This document shows, one piece after another, positions 33,803 to 46,241 of a DNA stretch of 64,000 bases. The notes beneath the pieces are model-generated. The model was not told the DNA's origin. It made no database searches and saw only the letters and a program-made list of their open reading frames with translations. The stretch's first letter is position 1. Every line of letters starts with the position of its first letter. The position numbers and the translations under genes were made by a program. Source of the DNA: Uranotaenia lowii. Taxonomy: Eukaryota > Arthropoda > Insecta > Diptera > Culicidae. Location of the stretch: the NCBI RefSeq assembly GCF_029784155.1, contig NC_073692.1:277656413-277720412 (forward strand). Direction: 5' to 3'.

Positions 33803-35912
33803 CCTCAATCAACTACGGAAGTAAATAAGATCAAAGCAAAAATGTTGCAACTCCAGAACCAATTTTCAACATCTTTCCAACGCTTGATGTAGACAGAACG
33901 TCGCAGCCAGTTCGAACTTAGTGCTCCGTCGAGAGATTTCTCCAGATTCTGAAATTAATGAACAATTAATGAACGAAATAACAACTGAAGACATTTATTT
34001 TGCCATTAAATCAAGTGCCTCTCGAAAATCTCCCGGTAACGATGGCATTTCTAAAGAATTTTACTGGAAGGCATTCGATTTCATTCATCGACAGCTCAAC
34101 TGAATCTTGAATGTAGCGCTTAATGGGAACATATCGGAAAAGTTCATGGAAGGAATCATAGTATTAACCAAAAAGAAAACAACCGACGATACCAAAAAAA
34201 ATTACCGTCCAATCTCTTCGTTGAATTTTGACTATAAACTTATCGCAAGAATACTCAAGCAACATCATCATATTTTGAACCCTTCACAGAAGTGATCAAA
34301 CAACAATCACAACATATTTTAAGCATAATCAGCCATCAAAGACCGTGTTGTAGAGTACAACTGTCGTAGAAGATCAGGAAGACTCATCTCTTTCGACCTC
34401 GATCACGCCTTTGATCGAGTTGATCAAAGCTATCTGTTGTGTGTTTTGAGAAGTTTGCATTTTAACCCTTTGCTTGTTTCTTTATTGGACAAAATCATGT
34501 CGAAGTCCACCTAAAAAATGTTGATAAATGAAAATCTGTCTCCCTCCTTCCCCATCCAAAGTTCCGTTCGACAAGGCGACCCCCTCAGTATGCCCATATT
34601 TGTCCTTTACTTACACCCTCTCCTAGAAAATCTCCGATCCATTTGCAATAACCCACAAGAGCTGGTGTTGGCGTATGCTGACGACATCTCGATCATCGTG
34701 GAGAACGAAGACAATTTGCAACGGATTGTGGACGCGTTCAGTGAGTTTGAGCAATGCTCTGGAGCAGTCCTGAACACAAACAAAACAATGGCGATCAACA
34801 TCGGAACACAACAGAATACGAGATCCCCAGGTAGGTTCAACCTCTGCGATTCTGTGAAAATTCTTGGTGTCATCTTCTTCAATTCATCAAAGCGTATGGT
34901 TGAAGTGAACTGGGGCGACGTCAAAAGAAAGACTTCACAACTTATGTGGAAATTCAAACCATGAATCCTCTCTTTGCTCCAAAAGATAACCATCATCAAT
35001 ACCTTCGTAACGTCCAAATTGTGGTTCATGGCATCGATCCTTGGCATTTCCAACGCATCAGCAGCTCGGATAACGTCTCAAATAGGAAACTTTGTCTGGG
35101 AACAGCATCCAACCAGAGTTTCAATGGAGCAGATTGGTCTTGCAGTCGAAACAGGTGACTTTAACCTTTAACTACCAATGCAGAAATGTAGAGCACTCTT
35201 GCTTAACCGTTTCGTTCGATGTCGAGAGCACACTCCTTTTGCTTCCTCATTTGAGGGATTAATGGGTAATCCACCGTTTCCTGGAGGCATTCCGGCCTTA
35301 TATCCGTGTCTTAAAACTATCGCTCGAGAGATGGCGTACATCCCTGCTAATGCTTGAGAAAGCCCATCGGCCGCAGCACTTCTAGAGGTCTACCGAGGAA
35401 GAAGTAAATTACCTAAAATTGTCGAGGAAAACCCAACGGTGGAGTGGCAACGAGTTTGGCGGAATATACGACACCGACATCTTTCATCGACTGACAAATC
35501 TCTGTACTATCTTCTTGTGAATCGAAGGATACCGCATGCAGCATTGCTATTTAGACAAAATAGATCAGATAGTGAATTTTGTGTGCATTGTCCAACAGTG
35601 ATCGAAGATCTTGAGCATAAATTCTCTAGTTGTAGTAAAATCGTTCACCTATGGTCTTCTATGAAACCAAAATTAGAATCAACTTTGAATAGGAGAATAG
35701 TTTACAGAGATTTTGCAATTCCTGAATTCAAGCAAACAAGAGCAACAAACAGAAAAGTAGCGCTAAAAATGTTTATAGTGTATATAAACTTTATATTAGA
35801 AGCTAGTCATGATTTGACGATAGGTGCTCTTGATTTTGTGTTTCACTGTGAAAATTTGTAATATGAATGCTATGTAGAGAAGAAAATCTGAATAAATCTG
35901 TTTACAAAAAAA
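33803..35912 (+). pseudogene. L1/Tx1-like LINE ORF2, 5'-truncated and broken
   Basis: Pieces in order across frames are: SRKSPGNDGISKEFYWKAF (34018), TKKNYRPISSLNFDYKLIAR (34190), SFDLDHAFDRVDQSYLL (34390), QSSVRQGDPLSMPIFVLYLHPLLE (34556), LAYADDISIIVEN (34670) with the catalytic Asp pair kept, and after several shifts a C-terminal domain (35439-35861) with the zinc motif CVHCPTVIEDLEHKFSSC. These fit an L1/Tx1-type reverse transcriptase. At least five stops or shifts break it, for example TGA at 34101, after TMPSQK at 34293 and TAA at 34512. Its A-rich 3' end is near 35905. It starts flush with the TAAA tail of the preceding LINE fragment, so one inserted at or beside the other's tail. Confidence 0.83.
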
Positions 35913-38787
35913 ACTCCTACTTATAAAAATTATGTCTGGATGAAGGCAGTCCAAATCTTGATCAATCCACGTCAGAGTTTTGAATTTTACTGTTCTCGGT
36001 TTGGGATAATCTCAAAACCTACTTTTACCCGACCTGTCCTTTTACCGCACCTTACTCTACTTAAGCTTACACTCTGTATGAATTTTCTGTGAAGGTGGCA
36101 ACAGTTCATGTTTTTAATCATTTCAACATAAAAACATAATCAAAAACATTAACTGGTCTGGTCTAATGTGGACCCGGAATCGCAAAAACGTCAGGAATGA
36201 AGAAAGAAAAGAAAGGTGGACCACCAGTACCTTACACTTCGAGAGAAATTATCGTTGGGAGCATAAGTGCTGAAGAATTTGGCTCTATGTTTAAATATGT
36301 TTTCATAATTTCAATCCGCCATCCTTCAATGTTTGGAAACGAGTTTTTTTAAGATTAAATTTTTCGTTCAATCAAGAAATTGTTAAGTGACGTTAGTTGA
36401 AAAAATGTGATATCGATGTGACTTCTTCTTGATCTTGTTTAGCGCTTCCACCCAATGATAATATTTTGGGGATTTCAATCGGTTTTCAGTCATTTACCAA
36501 TTTGAAAGAAAAGCGGAAGCCGTCATCTTAGATTCGAAGATGGCACCAAACAACGAAAGGCAATTTTCAGTGATTTACAGCTTTGAAAAATAAAGCAAAA
36601 GTCGCCATCTTGGATTTCACACATTTCGATTGCTTTTCGTCGAGCCTTTTTACTCAACTTCACTGGACTTTCGATGATTTTTGATATGCATAAAAAAAAT
36701 GAAAAGAAACACCCATAGCTTCTCGAAAACGTGAAATCTTACCTGAGCGTGTCCTGTTTTTGCGTGTAGAACGAAAACAGAATAAATTTTATAAATACTA
36801 CCTAGTTGAATTATTTTAAAACATCTTAAACACGGTGCTTAAGAATAGCTTTATTTCTCAAAACCATAATTAACTTCGATAAGGCCAACTGTAAACAAAT
36901 AAACAAGGCCAACTTTAAACACAAATTCCGCTGAAATCCCAGACGAAACAAGTAAGCACGATCTCGAACAATTTCTAGTATCCTTTATTTTTTTCCAACC
37001 GTTATCATGGAGTTAAAGGATTTATGTGCCTTATCGTTATCTCTCAAATGAGGAATTGAATAATCAACGCTATCCAAGTCTCGGTCTTACCTGTCAACAC
37101 CTGTTTTGGCTCTCACCATGCTTAACTTATCATTTTCGCGCGCATTTTTTTTTTAAATTTTCACTCGCTCCTCACGGGCGTCAAATCTCATCTTTATCCG
37201 TCCTCAAAGTTGCGACTTTCGACTCTTCCCAGGGCGGCTGAGAAATGGCAACCAATCTATTCGCCATCGAGGTCAAGCTATTTTCCATAATGGTTTATGC
37301 TAATCAGGATTCTCTAGCAGAGATTTGCATGTCAACCGACAAACTTTGTCATCACTCCTTCATTCAAGTTACTCCTGCCATGCCATGGCCCTTGTGTGAT
37401 ATATCCCAAATCTTCTCGAGCTTCCCACCGGAAAAGGATGTTGCTTCCTTGGGAGAAATCCAATCCATTCGAAAGGCCTCAGATTTGACACAAAAGCTTG
37501 CTCACAGAGCCGGCCGCATACAATATCTACTGAAGTAGTGTAGGGGTATCATAACTCATTTTCGAGACGTGCGTGTCGGTGACTCGAGAGGATTTAGCCA
37601 CAAATCGCAGAGCGCTCGTTGCTGTACCGAGACCTGGTTCCCAGTATCCGCCTCTCTTTCCTCCGTGCTATTCAAGTAGCAACCAGCGTTGCCTTTTGCG
37701 TTCCAAGCCGAGTTGGTATAAGCCCGTCTTTTCACCCCTAGGTTCTGACTGGCTGCTGCTGCGTAGAGAAAAACTGCGACTGCTTTTTTGCCAAATCCAG
37801 CTGGAAGGAAGCATCTTAGCAGCTATCAACGTGAGCAACATAAAGTTGCAAAGTGGTTCAACCCTTTCATACCCTTTGCTGTGGTTGATGAATCAAATAT
37901 TTAACTTTTACATTCTTAGAACACAAATCTTTGTTTAAAATAAAAATATTCTGACTGGTTTGAAAATGACTCAAAATTTGCAAACATAATGGAATTTCTA
38001 TTTAATCCGATTGAAATGGACTTCATACCACCGTACAATTGTTTCGTTATTCGATTGGAATTTCAGTACCGTTATAAACATCTTAAGCGAAAAACGATTT
38101 GTATCCTGTTTATTCTTGTTTAATCTTGTTCAATCATGCTAAATCTTGATTTAGCATGATATAATCTTAATTTATTTTATCAGGTGTCATCTTTTTATGA
38201 CACGATTACGACTAGGTTAACGAACTTTTAAGCTATGCCTACACGCATAGAAGAGGTTGCAAAAATCCAATGTCTATTTAGCAAATCTCTGTGTCCAAAA
38301 TACGCTGAAAAACGTACGGTACCAAAGATAATTCCACTTTTTTTCTTTTCCCTAGTTTAACTAAGCACAGGAGCTACAAGTTACAAAGTCGGATCCTGTG
38401 CAGTTGTCGTGAAACCCAATCTCAAAACGAAGGCACTTTTTCCATCCATCTCCATTCAAGGTTGTGCTGAAAAAATCCCCGCAAATGGATCTTCCGATTT
38501 TTTTTTTAAATATTTTTAATCGCCTTGTAGCACTTGCAGTTTTTAACTGCTTCCGTTACTGAACTGATGTCAACTTCTCCGCACAGGCATTTCTACTCGG
38601 AGCTGGTTTACCAGGATTCTTAATTTTGTCCAGCCTGGTCTTTGGTTCTATTGCAGCTGAAGTTTCCGTAGCGGTTGCTCCGTCGTTTGACAACGAATTG
38701 TTTTTCAGGTCTGCTAGAATAATTACATTAAGTCAAATAAATATTTTAAAACACATATTTTTGCAGGAGAAATGTTACCCGATTCGA
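35913..38787. other. Non-coding DNA with possible unique stretches
   Basis: No gene recognised. 36950-37940 is richer in GC, with three adjacent short plus-strand frames (37026-37241, 37245-37538, 37573-37938) that show no known domain. 33060-33440 and 35990-36060 share TTTTACCC-type motifs, suggesting that the LINE insertions split one older repeat. Confidence 0.45.
36483..36645 (+). repeat. 81-bp tandem duplication
   Basis: TTTTCAGTCATTTACC with AAGCGGAAGCCGTCATCTT at 36483 recurs as TTTTCAGTGATTTACA with AAGCAAAAGTCGCCATCTT at 36564. Two diverged units are present. Confidence 0.65.
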
Positions 38788-40218
38788 TTTTTTTTTTTTA
38801 CAAGATGGAAATTTGACTTCAAACCATGACAGCCGGGTGTTTGCTGCCGTGAGTGGGTTCGTCCCACTAAAACCACCTTGGGCTTCGTGTGCCAGATGAG
38901 CCCCTTGGTTTCACCCTATGATACTACAACAAGGGGTAGGCTGTGCTCATGCACTTATACATCTCACCCTTTTCCTCTTTCTCAATTTTTCCTCAATTTC
39001 TCCTTGATCATCGTTCTGCTTTATCCTTTTTCTCCTTTTTCCTCTTTCTCCTTTTCCTCTATCGCCAACTTCAGACTGATACGGAAGACCCCGAAACGTG
39101 TGCCGGTTAGGTAACGCTTTCATAATAACTCACGCCCGTCACAGCATCCACTATCCCGGGGACCTCGAAACGTGTGCCGGTTAGGTTACGCTTTCAAAGT
39201 AACTCGCGCCCGTCACAGCAACCACTTTCGCAGGATTTCTAACCACCAAGGCATGGCCGATTGAGAAACTACCAAGCTAGAATCCCGACACGAGCACCCC
39301 GAATGGTATCTCCGCTTCCTTTTGCTGCAGGAAAGATCGTAGCTGAGTATGTGAGACCTTTTAAGTCCCACCACACGTATGAGTCCAGATTAGGGTTATA
39401 CCGCGCCCTAAGATCGCGTTGCTTTTGAATTGAAGTGTCATACGAGGCCCAAGACCTTCCATTAGCTTGTCAAATTTGGTTGACTATCTCGCTCTCTCCG
39501 CTCATCATCTTTCCTGATCCTTATCAGATCGCGCATGATTTGCGAGATTTCGTCGACGATAGCACGCCACGACTGTTCGTCGCGACACATTTCACTCACT
39601 ATGTTTTCAGCGTTCAAGTTTTGAAGTTGTTGACGCCTTGAATTGAACCTGGGGCAGACAAAGATAGCATGTTCTGCCGATTCCTCCGTCTCTACGCATT
39701 CCGGGCAATAAGGCGAGCTGATAAGCTTAAACCGATGAAGGTATTGCTTAAAGCACCCATGACCCGAAAGGAACTGCGTCAGGTAGAAGTTGACCTCTCC
39801 ATACTTCCGATTTACCCAGTCTGAAAGTCTCGGGATTAGCCTATGCGTCCATCTTGCGTTGTTCGATGCGTCCCATTGCTCCTGCCACTTGAGCATTGAC
39901 GCTGCTCGTTGAATATTACGCACTCCTCTAACAGCTCTTGCTTTGTAACATTCCATATCCTCCGCCAGAGTTATGTCGATGGGAACCATGCCCGCGATGA
40001 CAAAAGCTGCATCTGCTGATATGGTCCTGTACGCACAGGAAACTCGCATGGCTATCAACCGATGTGTGCTCCGTAATTTGGATCTGTTGCGCTCTACCTC
40101 TATCGCGGAGCTCCAGGCCGCTCCTCCGTATCGTAGTTTCGACAGTGCTACGCTCGCAAGGAGACGTCTTTTGCTACTCATTGGACCATGGCAGTTCGGC
40201 ATAATCCAGGCCAATGAA
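38788..40218 (-). mobile_element. R1-like LINE, 5'-truncated copy
   Basis: Its 3' end is a run of 12 A on the minus strand (38788-38799). The 3' untranslated region to 39461 contains a pyrimidine-rich block on the plus strand and a 74-bp tandem duplication (39087 and 39161). Coding sequence follows to 40218, where homology to the plus-strand copy at 42030-46241 begins abruptly at its 45150 equivalent. It abuts the remains of a pogo-like element. Confidence 0.82.
39462..40218 (-). pseudogene. R1-like ORF2 C-terminal region
   Basis: About 250 codons are open: IMPNCHGPMSSKRRLLASVALSKLRYGG at the start, a long helical stretch, then the Cys-His motif CPECVETEESAEHAIFVC near the end and a charged tail. 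This is the post-RT region of R1-clade LINEs, whose CCHC-type motif helps target RNA binding. The frame has no stops and is far better kept than the equivalent of the plus-strand copy, so it inserted later or decayed less. The first ~14 codons of the longer ATG-initiated frame (to 40259) belong to the flanking element. No endonuclease or RT remains. Confidence 0.83.
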
Positions 40219-40299
40219 CCCGATTCGATTGTCTGCGATGGTTCGACATCTTTAATCAACTCAGAGACTTGTCCATTTTCACCAACTTGAAAATGGAGA

Positions 40300-42010
40300 T
40301 TGGGATCGAGTTCTAGAACCTCTTCGCTACCAAAAAGCTTGCTGTATCTTTTAAGTTAAGTGTTATTATTTGGTGGTTTTCACCGCTACTGTCAAAAATC
40401 AAAAAGCAGGAAGCGTTTTCGTCTGGATCAAAAAGATACATTTGATCAGCAACCGTCCATTTGTCCAAAGCACTCGATGTAAGCTGGCACAGATTCAAGA
40501 TGTTCAACAGATGTTAACGCACGTTAACGTATCAACACACATATTAGTTGTCATGTTGCTCGTATCGTTCAAGTGCTGTTTTTCAATTCCATCTTGCAGA
40601 CCTCGAGCAACAACAATACCCTCATCAGAATATATGGTGTCATCAAATGGGCAAATTCCTGTCGCACGAAAACTGCTTACAGCATGTTTTTCGGTGACAG
40701 CAGCAAGAAAAGCTTCATTCACCAAACCGGATACATTCAGTATGTTCACTACTGATCCCGGGTTCTTTTCAAGTAGGTGTCCATTGCCTGAGCGTAAAAC
40801 TTCTTCAACAGTCCCATTAGGGGCCGTCCATTAATGATGTCACGCGTTAGGGGGGGAGGGGGAGTTTCGATTTTTGTGACAATTTGTGACATGAGGGGGA
40901 GAGGGGGTCAGCTTGAGCGTGACATCACTTATCATTACTAAAAAAAAAAAAGAAAATAGCAATACAATAACAAATAATTTTAGCCTAAGTTCAATTAAAT
41001 TATGCTCGCACCATTCATTTAATGAATAATAATACTCACGTAATCACTTTTGGTAAATTTTATGAGCATAAGAAAGTTTACAACAACACTTCCACTGCAA
41101 CACTCAGGAAAGTCCGTCCCACTAAAATTGTAGCAAAACGTGAACAGGATTGCTTAGCTAGATGATTTGGATTGTGAATGAATTGAAGAAGAGGAACTAG
41201 ATTTGGATGGTTTCAACATCGTCGCTGATGCTGCAGCTACTGCCTCGACTTTCCCGATCATTGATATGGAAAGTCATCAACATAATCCTTGGACTCATGA
41301 TTGAAATGTGTTTTAAGCAATGATTGAAGGCTTGTTAAAAGTTGTTAACCTTTACTTTCAATTCTTTGAATAAAACTGATGAATTTAAAAAAGCAACATT
41401 TTTAATCAAACTTCTAAAGTGTTGAAAATTTTACTCCAGGGGGGGGGGGGGGGTAGGAAAACGTGACGTAATACAAAAAGGGGGTTTCGGAAGTTGTGAC
41501 AATATGTGACAGAGGGGGGAGGGGGGGGTTAAAATTTTCCAAATTTTGCGTGACATCATTTATGGACGGTCCCTTACTACTACGTCCAAAGGCTGCAATT
41601 TGTGTGATGTGTGTGGTTGTATAGTGATAATTCCGACGTGAGTCTAACTTGCGCATTCCAGGAAACTAATGTTTTTTGTGTGACTGGTGTGCCCATCCAA
41701 AATCAATAGCACTGCTGCAGTGCACTGGTCGTTTAGTAGTTGGTTTCACGAATTTCAAAAATTTTCGAACCATAAACTGCATGTGTTCGAGTTACTCCAT
41801 CCACCGGGATGGCACATAAAGAGAGAATTCTCGAGGGCTCCAATCTTCAAGCTCTCACTCATCCTGACACGAGGAAAAACAAAACCCGGTGGAACAAAAT
41901 TACCGGATGCGAACATGGAGATGATTCCGGTAGTATTCTCCCCTTTCTCCAGATGAAACAAAATATAAACCAACAAGAGCACATTTACATGTCTATACAG
42001 CGAAATAATG
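40300..42010 (-). pseudogene. pogo/Tigger-like transposase remnant, split by a MITE
   Basis: On the minus strand from about 41965 down: GENTTGIISMFASGNFVPPG, VFPRVRMSESLKIGALENS, MCHPGGWSNSNTCSLWFENF, then VLLILDGHTSHTKNISFLE, one TAG, and PHTSHKLQPLDV. The MITE 40820-41573 interrupts here. Coding resumes as MGLLKKFYAQAMDTYLKR, one shift, then NVSGLVNEAFLAAVTEKHAVSSFRATGICPFDDTIYSDEG. This is the DDE_1 domain of pogo/Tigger transposases: Asp of ILDGH and Asp of QPLD are two catalytic acids, about 36 positions apart. The DNA-binding half is missing, apparently cut off by the R1-like element at about 42030. It is a nonfunctional fossil; the region 40300-40500 is a doubtful extension. Confidence 0.82.
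40820..41573. mobile_element. PIF/Harbinger-like MITE, 754 bp
   Basis: The 26-bp ends begin GGGGCCGTCC (left) and GGGACCGTCC (right, reversed), both closing on GATGTCACGC, with two mismatches. A TTA duplication flanks it exactly (40817-40819, 41574-41576). A 3-bp TWA duplication with such ends is typical of PIF/Harbinger. Subterminal GTGACAATNTGTGACA and G-rich tracts occur in inverted positions on both sides, including a 16-G run near 41441. No transposase. It sits inside the coding sequence of the pogo-like pseudogene, whose frame can be followed across it. Confidence 0.9.
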
Positions 42011-42300
42011 CTGTGGGGTAGCGGCATTAGAATACTACCACAGGGTCACTGACCCATGTCGTGAGAGGCGACTAAATTCAGCAATTCTCCCCCTATACTG
42101 ACGTACGCAAACGAACTCGAACTATGCACTCGGAATAGATTGGAACCATCCCCCCTTCTAATGATAACACATGCAACGTAAATGGATTATTAAAACGGAA
42201 CTAACACCCCTCAGATAAAGACTTATGGACTACGCAAACGGAACTGACGGAACCTCTCTATGGACGAGGTGGAGAGGTCTTAGCAAAGAGAGGACTCCTT

Positions 42301-43083
42301 ATGTCTCCTCTACTATGCAAAGTAGTAGAGGAGCTAGGAAAGGATATTAGCAGGGAGGTTGCCAAGGAAGCGGGGAGAAGCTCGGCCGAAGTTGGGTCCA
42401 CCGAAAACCTCAGTAGTTCCCAACAAGAGGAACAGGCCCCAGTCACAGAAAGAGATGCACTAAGGGGCATAAAAAATGTGGCCTTATGGAGGCAACCGAC
42501 ATGTTCGAAAAGATACAGGAGTTTGTGCGAAGTACCAACAACGTGCACACGCAAATCAAGACCTGGGTGCCGAAATTGAAGGTGCTTCTGCAGAGTGTCG
42601 TCAAGGAACGAACGGAGCTGGTGTGGAAAGCCGAGGTTGCGGAGAAGGGATTGGAGGAAGCACAATTGGTTGCTCCTCAAGGACCTTCGAAGGAGTCCAA
42701 GCCGAGAAGAACCGTGAAAAGAGATCGTGACTCCCCCGTCGTAAACGACTCCTCTAAAATAAGGAGGGGTACGGACTACGAAGATGCAGACGGAGAAAGT
42801 AGTGTAGGAGGCTGGCGAATGGTTCGTAATAGGAAGAAGAACACGAAAAGAATGCCGTAATGAAGCCAGAACCACCCCCAAAATCAAAACCTCAACGGGT
42901 GCTGCTTCAACTGCTGGGACTTTAGTCACCAATCCCGAAACAGCAACGGACCCGACCGGTCACGATGTTGCCGAATATGTGGTGAAGAAGGACACTTCGC
43001 TAGAGTTTGCAAAAATCAACCGAAATGCATGCTGTGCAAGCAGGCGGATGGCAACGCACACGAAACTGGTGGCTTGGACTACT
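42301..43083 (+). pseudogene. R1-like ORF1 (gag-like), frameshifted
   Basis: The first 60 codons from 42301 are a charged, helical stretch. A shift near 42480 leads into an overlapping frame (42486-42860) with MFEKIQEFVRSTNNVHTQIK and a basic tail. Near 42990 a zinc knuckle CRICGEEGHFARVC and a second CMLCKQADGNAHE are still readable before a stop. R1-clade ORF1 proteins bind element RNA through such knuckles. Two or more shifts make it nonfunctional. Confidence 0.75.
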
Positions 43084-43089
43084 AGGCAT

Positions 43090-45675
43090 AAAAAAGGCAA
43101 AAGCAAGCCAGTAAAATTAGATGTAGGAAATTCCATCTGGAAACGATAATTGGACAGCGGACAGGTCTGGCTTAGCTGCTATCTACGCCACGGGACGTTT
43201 TCCTATCCAGGAGATAGTGGTAGATTCTCGGGACGGATTCGTGACTGCTAAAATTGATGGCATTTTTTTCTGCAGCTGCTACGCTTCACTAAGGGGGACG
43301 ATCGGGGAGTTCAACACAATGTTGAAAAAAGCAACTGAAGTGATAGGAGGAGACTTCAACGCTTGGGCGGTTGGCTGGGGTAATAGATGCAACAACTCTA
43401 GGGGCCATTGACTACTAGAGACCTCCGTGAGACTGGAGGTTGAGCTGTGCAACACTGGTTCTATCAGCACCTATCGCAAGCATGGAATACCAGACAGAAC
43501 GTCAGTGATAGATATCACCTTTGCGAGCCCATCATTAAAAACTGACAGGAATTGGAGAGTGTGTGAAGATTATACGCAAAGCGATCATCAGGCGAAACGT
43601 TACAGCGTGGGAGACCGAAATCCGGTGGCAGAAAGTCCATATCCAGTCCATGAGCGGAGATGGAAGACCAAAGTTTTCGATAAGGAAGTGTGCACCAAAG
43701 CTATTAACATGCAGGAAGCATCGCAGGTCCATAATGCTGAGCAGCTGACGGAAATGATGGTAGCGGTGTGCGACACGACCATGCCCAGAAGGAATACACC
43801 GAAGTGGTGGCGACGACCAGCTTACTGGTGGACCTCAGAAATAGGTGAGCTTCATACTAGCTGCCTAAAAGCCAGACGACGAGCTTAACGGACGAGAAAC
43901 GAAGCTGATAGAGAAACGAGAGGTGCCGTTTACCGAGCAGCCAGGGTGGCACTTAAACGAGCTATCAAAACAACCAAATATAACTGCTACAGAGCGTTAT
44001 GCCAGAGCGCCAAGCCTATGAAGTTTCACTGGCGAGATTTGGTGGCCCAAGGTCGCCGCCCGAAAAGTGTCCGGAAAAATTGGGAGAGATCGTTGCACAT
44101 CTTTCCCCGCAGCACGGTCGGACGCACTGGCCACTTACCCCGTACGACGCGGGTGCCCACGACATCGAGCCAGTAACGAATGAAGAACTTGTGGCTATCG
44201 CTAAGAAACTTGCGGTGATTAAGGCCCCTGGTCCGGACGGAATCCCAAATGCAGTGCTGAAGGTGGCGGTACAGACCATTTCGGATACTTTCAGAGTGGT
44301 GCTACAAAAGTATCTGGACGAGGGATCTTTTCCCAATTCGTGGAAAACGGCGAAGTTGGTGCTACTACCGAAACCTGGGAAACCCCCAGGGCATCCATCA
44401 TTACATAGACCCATTTGTCTGCTGGACACCCTTGGTAAAGCTACTGGAGAGGATAATATATAACAGAATTATTATCAACACAGAAGGCGAAAGTAGACAG
44501 TCGGATAGACGGTTCGGTTTTCGGAAAGGAAAATCTACGGTGGACGCCACCCGAATGGTGGCAGAGTACGCGAAGCACGCATTTAAAAAGAAGCGGACAG
44601 GTGTTCGTCACTGCGCCATTGTGACAATCGACGTTAAGTATGCCTTCAACAATGCCAGCTGCGAAGCGATCGCCATAGCGCTTCACAGGATGCGTGTTCC
44701 CAATACCCTCTGCAGGATTATAGCAGCTTCTTCGGAAAAATTCGAGTCCTGACGTACGAAAACGAAACTGGGTTGCGATCTACTGCCCTAAAAGCGGGTG
44801 TTCCATAGAGTTCCATACTCGGACCTGTGCTTCGGAATGCCATGTATACTGAGGTGTTTACGCTGAAATTACCAGCAGGCTTGCGGATAGTTGGATTTGT
44901 TGAAGATATCGTGCTCATGATTACCGGCGAAACAATCGAGGAGGTAGAAGACCTTGCTAAGATGTCCGTAGAAAGGGTTGTATCCAGATGAAGAGAGTTA
45001 AGCTTCAGATAGCTCACCATAAAACTGAAGTTCTGCTCGCGACATCTTCAAAACAGCAGCTGGAATACCTTGGAGTAATGATCAACAATCGCTTAAGTTC
45101 TGGTGCACATGTCAAATACTGTTGTGAAAGTGCATCGAAAGTCATAAATTCATTGGTCCGGATTATGCCGAACTGCCATGGTCCAAAAAGTAGCAAGAGA
45201 CGTTTCCTTGCGAGCGTAGCATTGTCGAAACTACGAAACTAGTGCGCACAGATCCAAATTACGGAGCACACATCGAATGATAGCCATGCGAGTTTCCTGT
45301 GCATACAGGACCATATATTGTCATCGCGGGCATGATTCCCATCAACATAACTGGAGGATATGGAGTGTTACGAAGCAAGAGCTATTATTGGGAGTGAGTA
45401 ACATTCAACGGGGGGGGGGGGGGGGGGGGTGCTTTGAGCAATACCTTTATCGGTTTAAGCTTATCAGCTCGCCTTATTGCCCGGAATGCGTAGATACGGA
45501 GAAATCAGCAGAACATGCTATCTTTGTCTGTCCCAGGATCATTTCAAGGCGTCAACAACTTCAAAATTGGAATGATGAAAATATTGTGAGTGAAATTTGT
45601 CACGATGTCGTGGCGTGCTATAGTCGACGAAATCTCGCAAATCATGCGCGATCAAATAAGAATCAGGAAAGATGA
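43090..45675 (+). pseudogene. R1-like ORF2 (endonuclease, reverse transcriptase), broken
   Basis: Endonuclease: VIGGDFNAWAVGWG (43344) and SVIDITFAS with QSDHQA (43504-43590). After KWWRRPAYWWT the linker continues through a shift to RT: IKAPGPDGIPNAVLK (44218), LPKPGKP (44366), GFRKGKSTVDATRM (44515), IVTIDVKYAFNNA (44620). The catalytic motif expected as FADD reads GFVEDI (about 44898), so an active-site residue is lost. Stops occur at 43409, 43886, 44750 and later. The tail CPECVDTEKSAEHAIFVC (45478) matches the minus copy, but about 50 residues before it are replaced by a 20-G run. It is dead several times over. Confidence 0.82.
45410..45429 (+). repeat. 20-G homopolymer at an internal deletion
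   Basis: The coding line NIQR is followed directly by 20 G and then CFEQYLYRF. In the minus-strand copy about 150 bp of coding sequence lie between the same two points, so the G run sits exactly on a deletion junction. It could be real or an assembly artefact. Confidence 0.8.
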
Positions 45676-46241
45676 TGAACGGAGAGAGCGAGATAGTCAA
45701 CCAAATTTGACAAGTTAATGGAAGGTCTTACCCTAATCTGGACTCATACGAGTGGTGGAACTTAGAAGGTCTCACGTACTCAGCTACGATCTTTCCAGCA
45801 GCAAAAGGAAGCGGAGATACCATTCGGGGCGGTCGTGACGGGATTCTAGCTTGGTAGTTTCTCAATCGGCCATGCCTTGGTGATTAGAAATCCTGCAGAA
45901 GTGGATACTGTGATGGGCGCGAGTTACTTTGGAAGCGTTACGTAACCGGCACACGTTTCGAGGTCCACGGAAGATCGTACCAGTCTGAAGTTGGCGAAAG
46001 AGGAAAAGGAAAGGGAGAAGGAGGAAAAAGGAGAAAAAGAATAAGGAGAAAGAGGAAAAGGAGGAAGAGGATTAGGAGAAAGACCAATATTGAGAAAGAG
46101 GAAAAGCCTACCCCTTGATGTAGTATCATAGGGTGAAACCAAGGGGCACATCTGGCACACGAAGCCCAAGGTGGTTTGGCAGCAAACACCCGGCTGTTAA
46201 GGTTTAAAGTCAAATTTTCATCTTGTTAAAAGAAAATAAAA

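Larger units (their letters stand above)
42030..46241 (+). mobile_element. R1-like LINE, near full-length but decayed
   Basis: In order: about 260 bp of leader, a gag-like ORF1 with zinc knuckles, endonuclease, reverse transcriptase, the C-terminal Cys-His region, a 3' untranslated region with a purine-rich block (46000-46105), and an A-rich end near 46230. The last 1.4 kb matches the minus-strand copy at 38788-40218, so the two copies point away from each other around the pogo remnant. The 5' boundary is estimated from the end of pogo-like coding. Confidence 0.82.

Noticed and set aside
37026..37938. Three adjacent plus-strand ORFs as exons of one gene
   Set aside because: No domain, no convincing splice sites, and the third is in a different phase.
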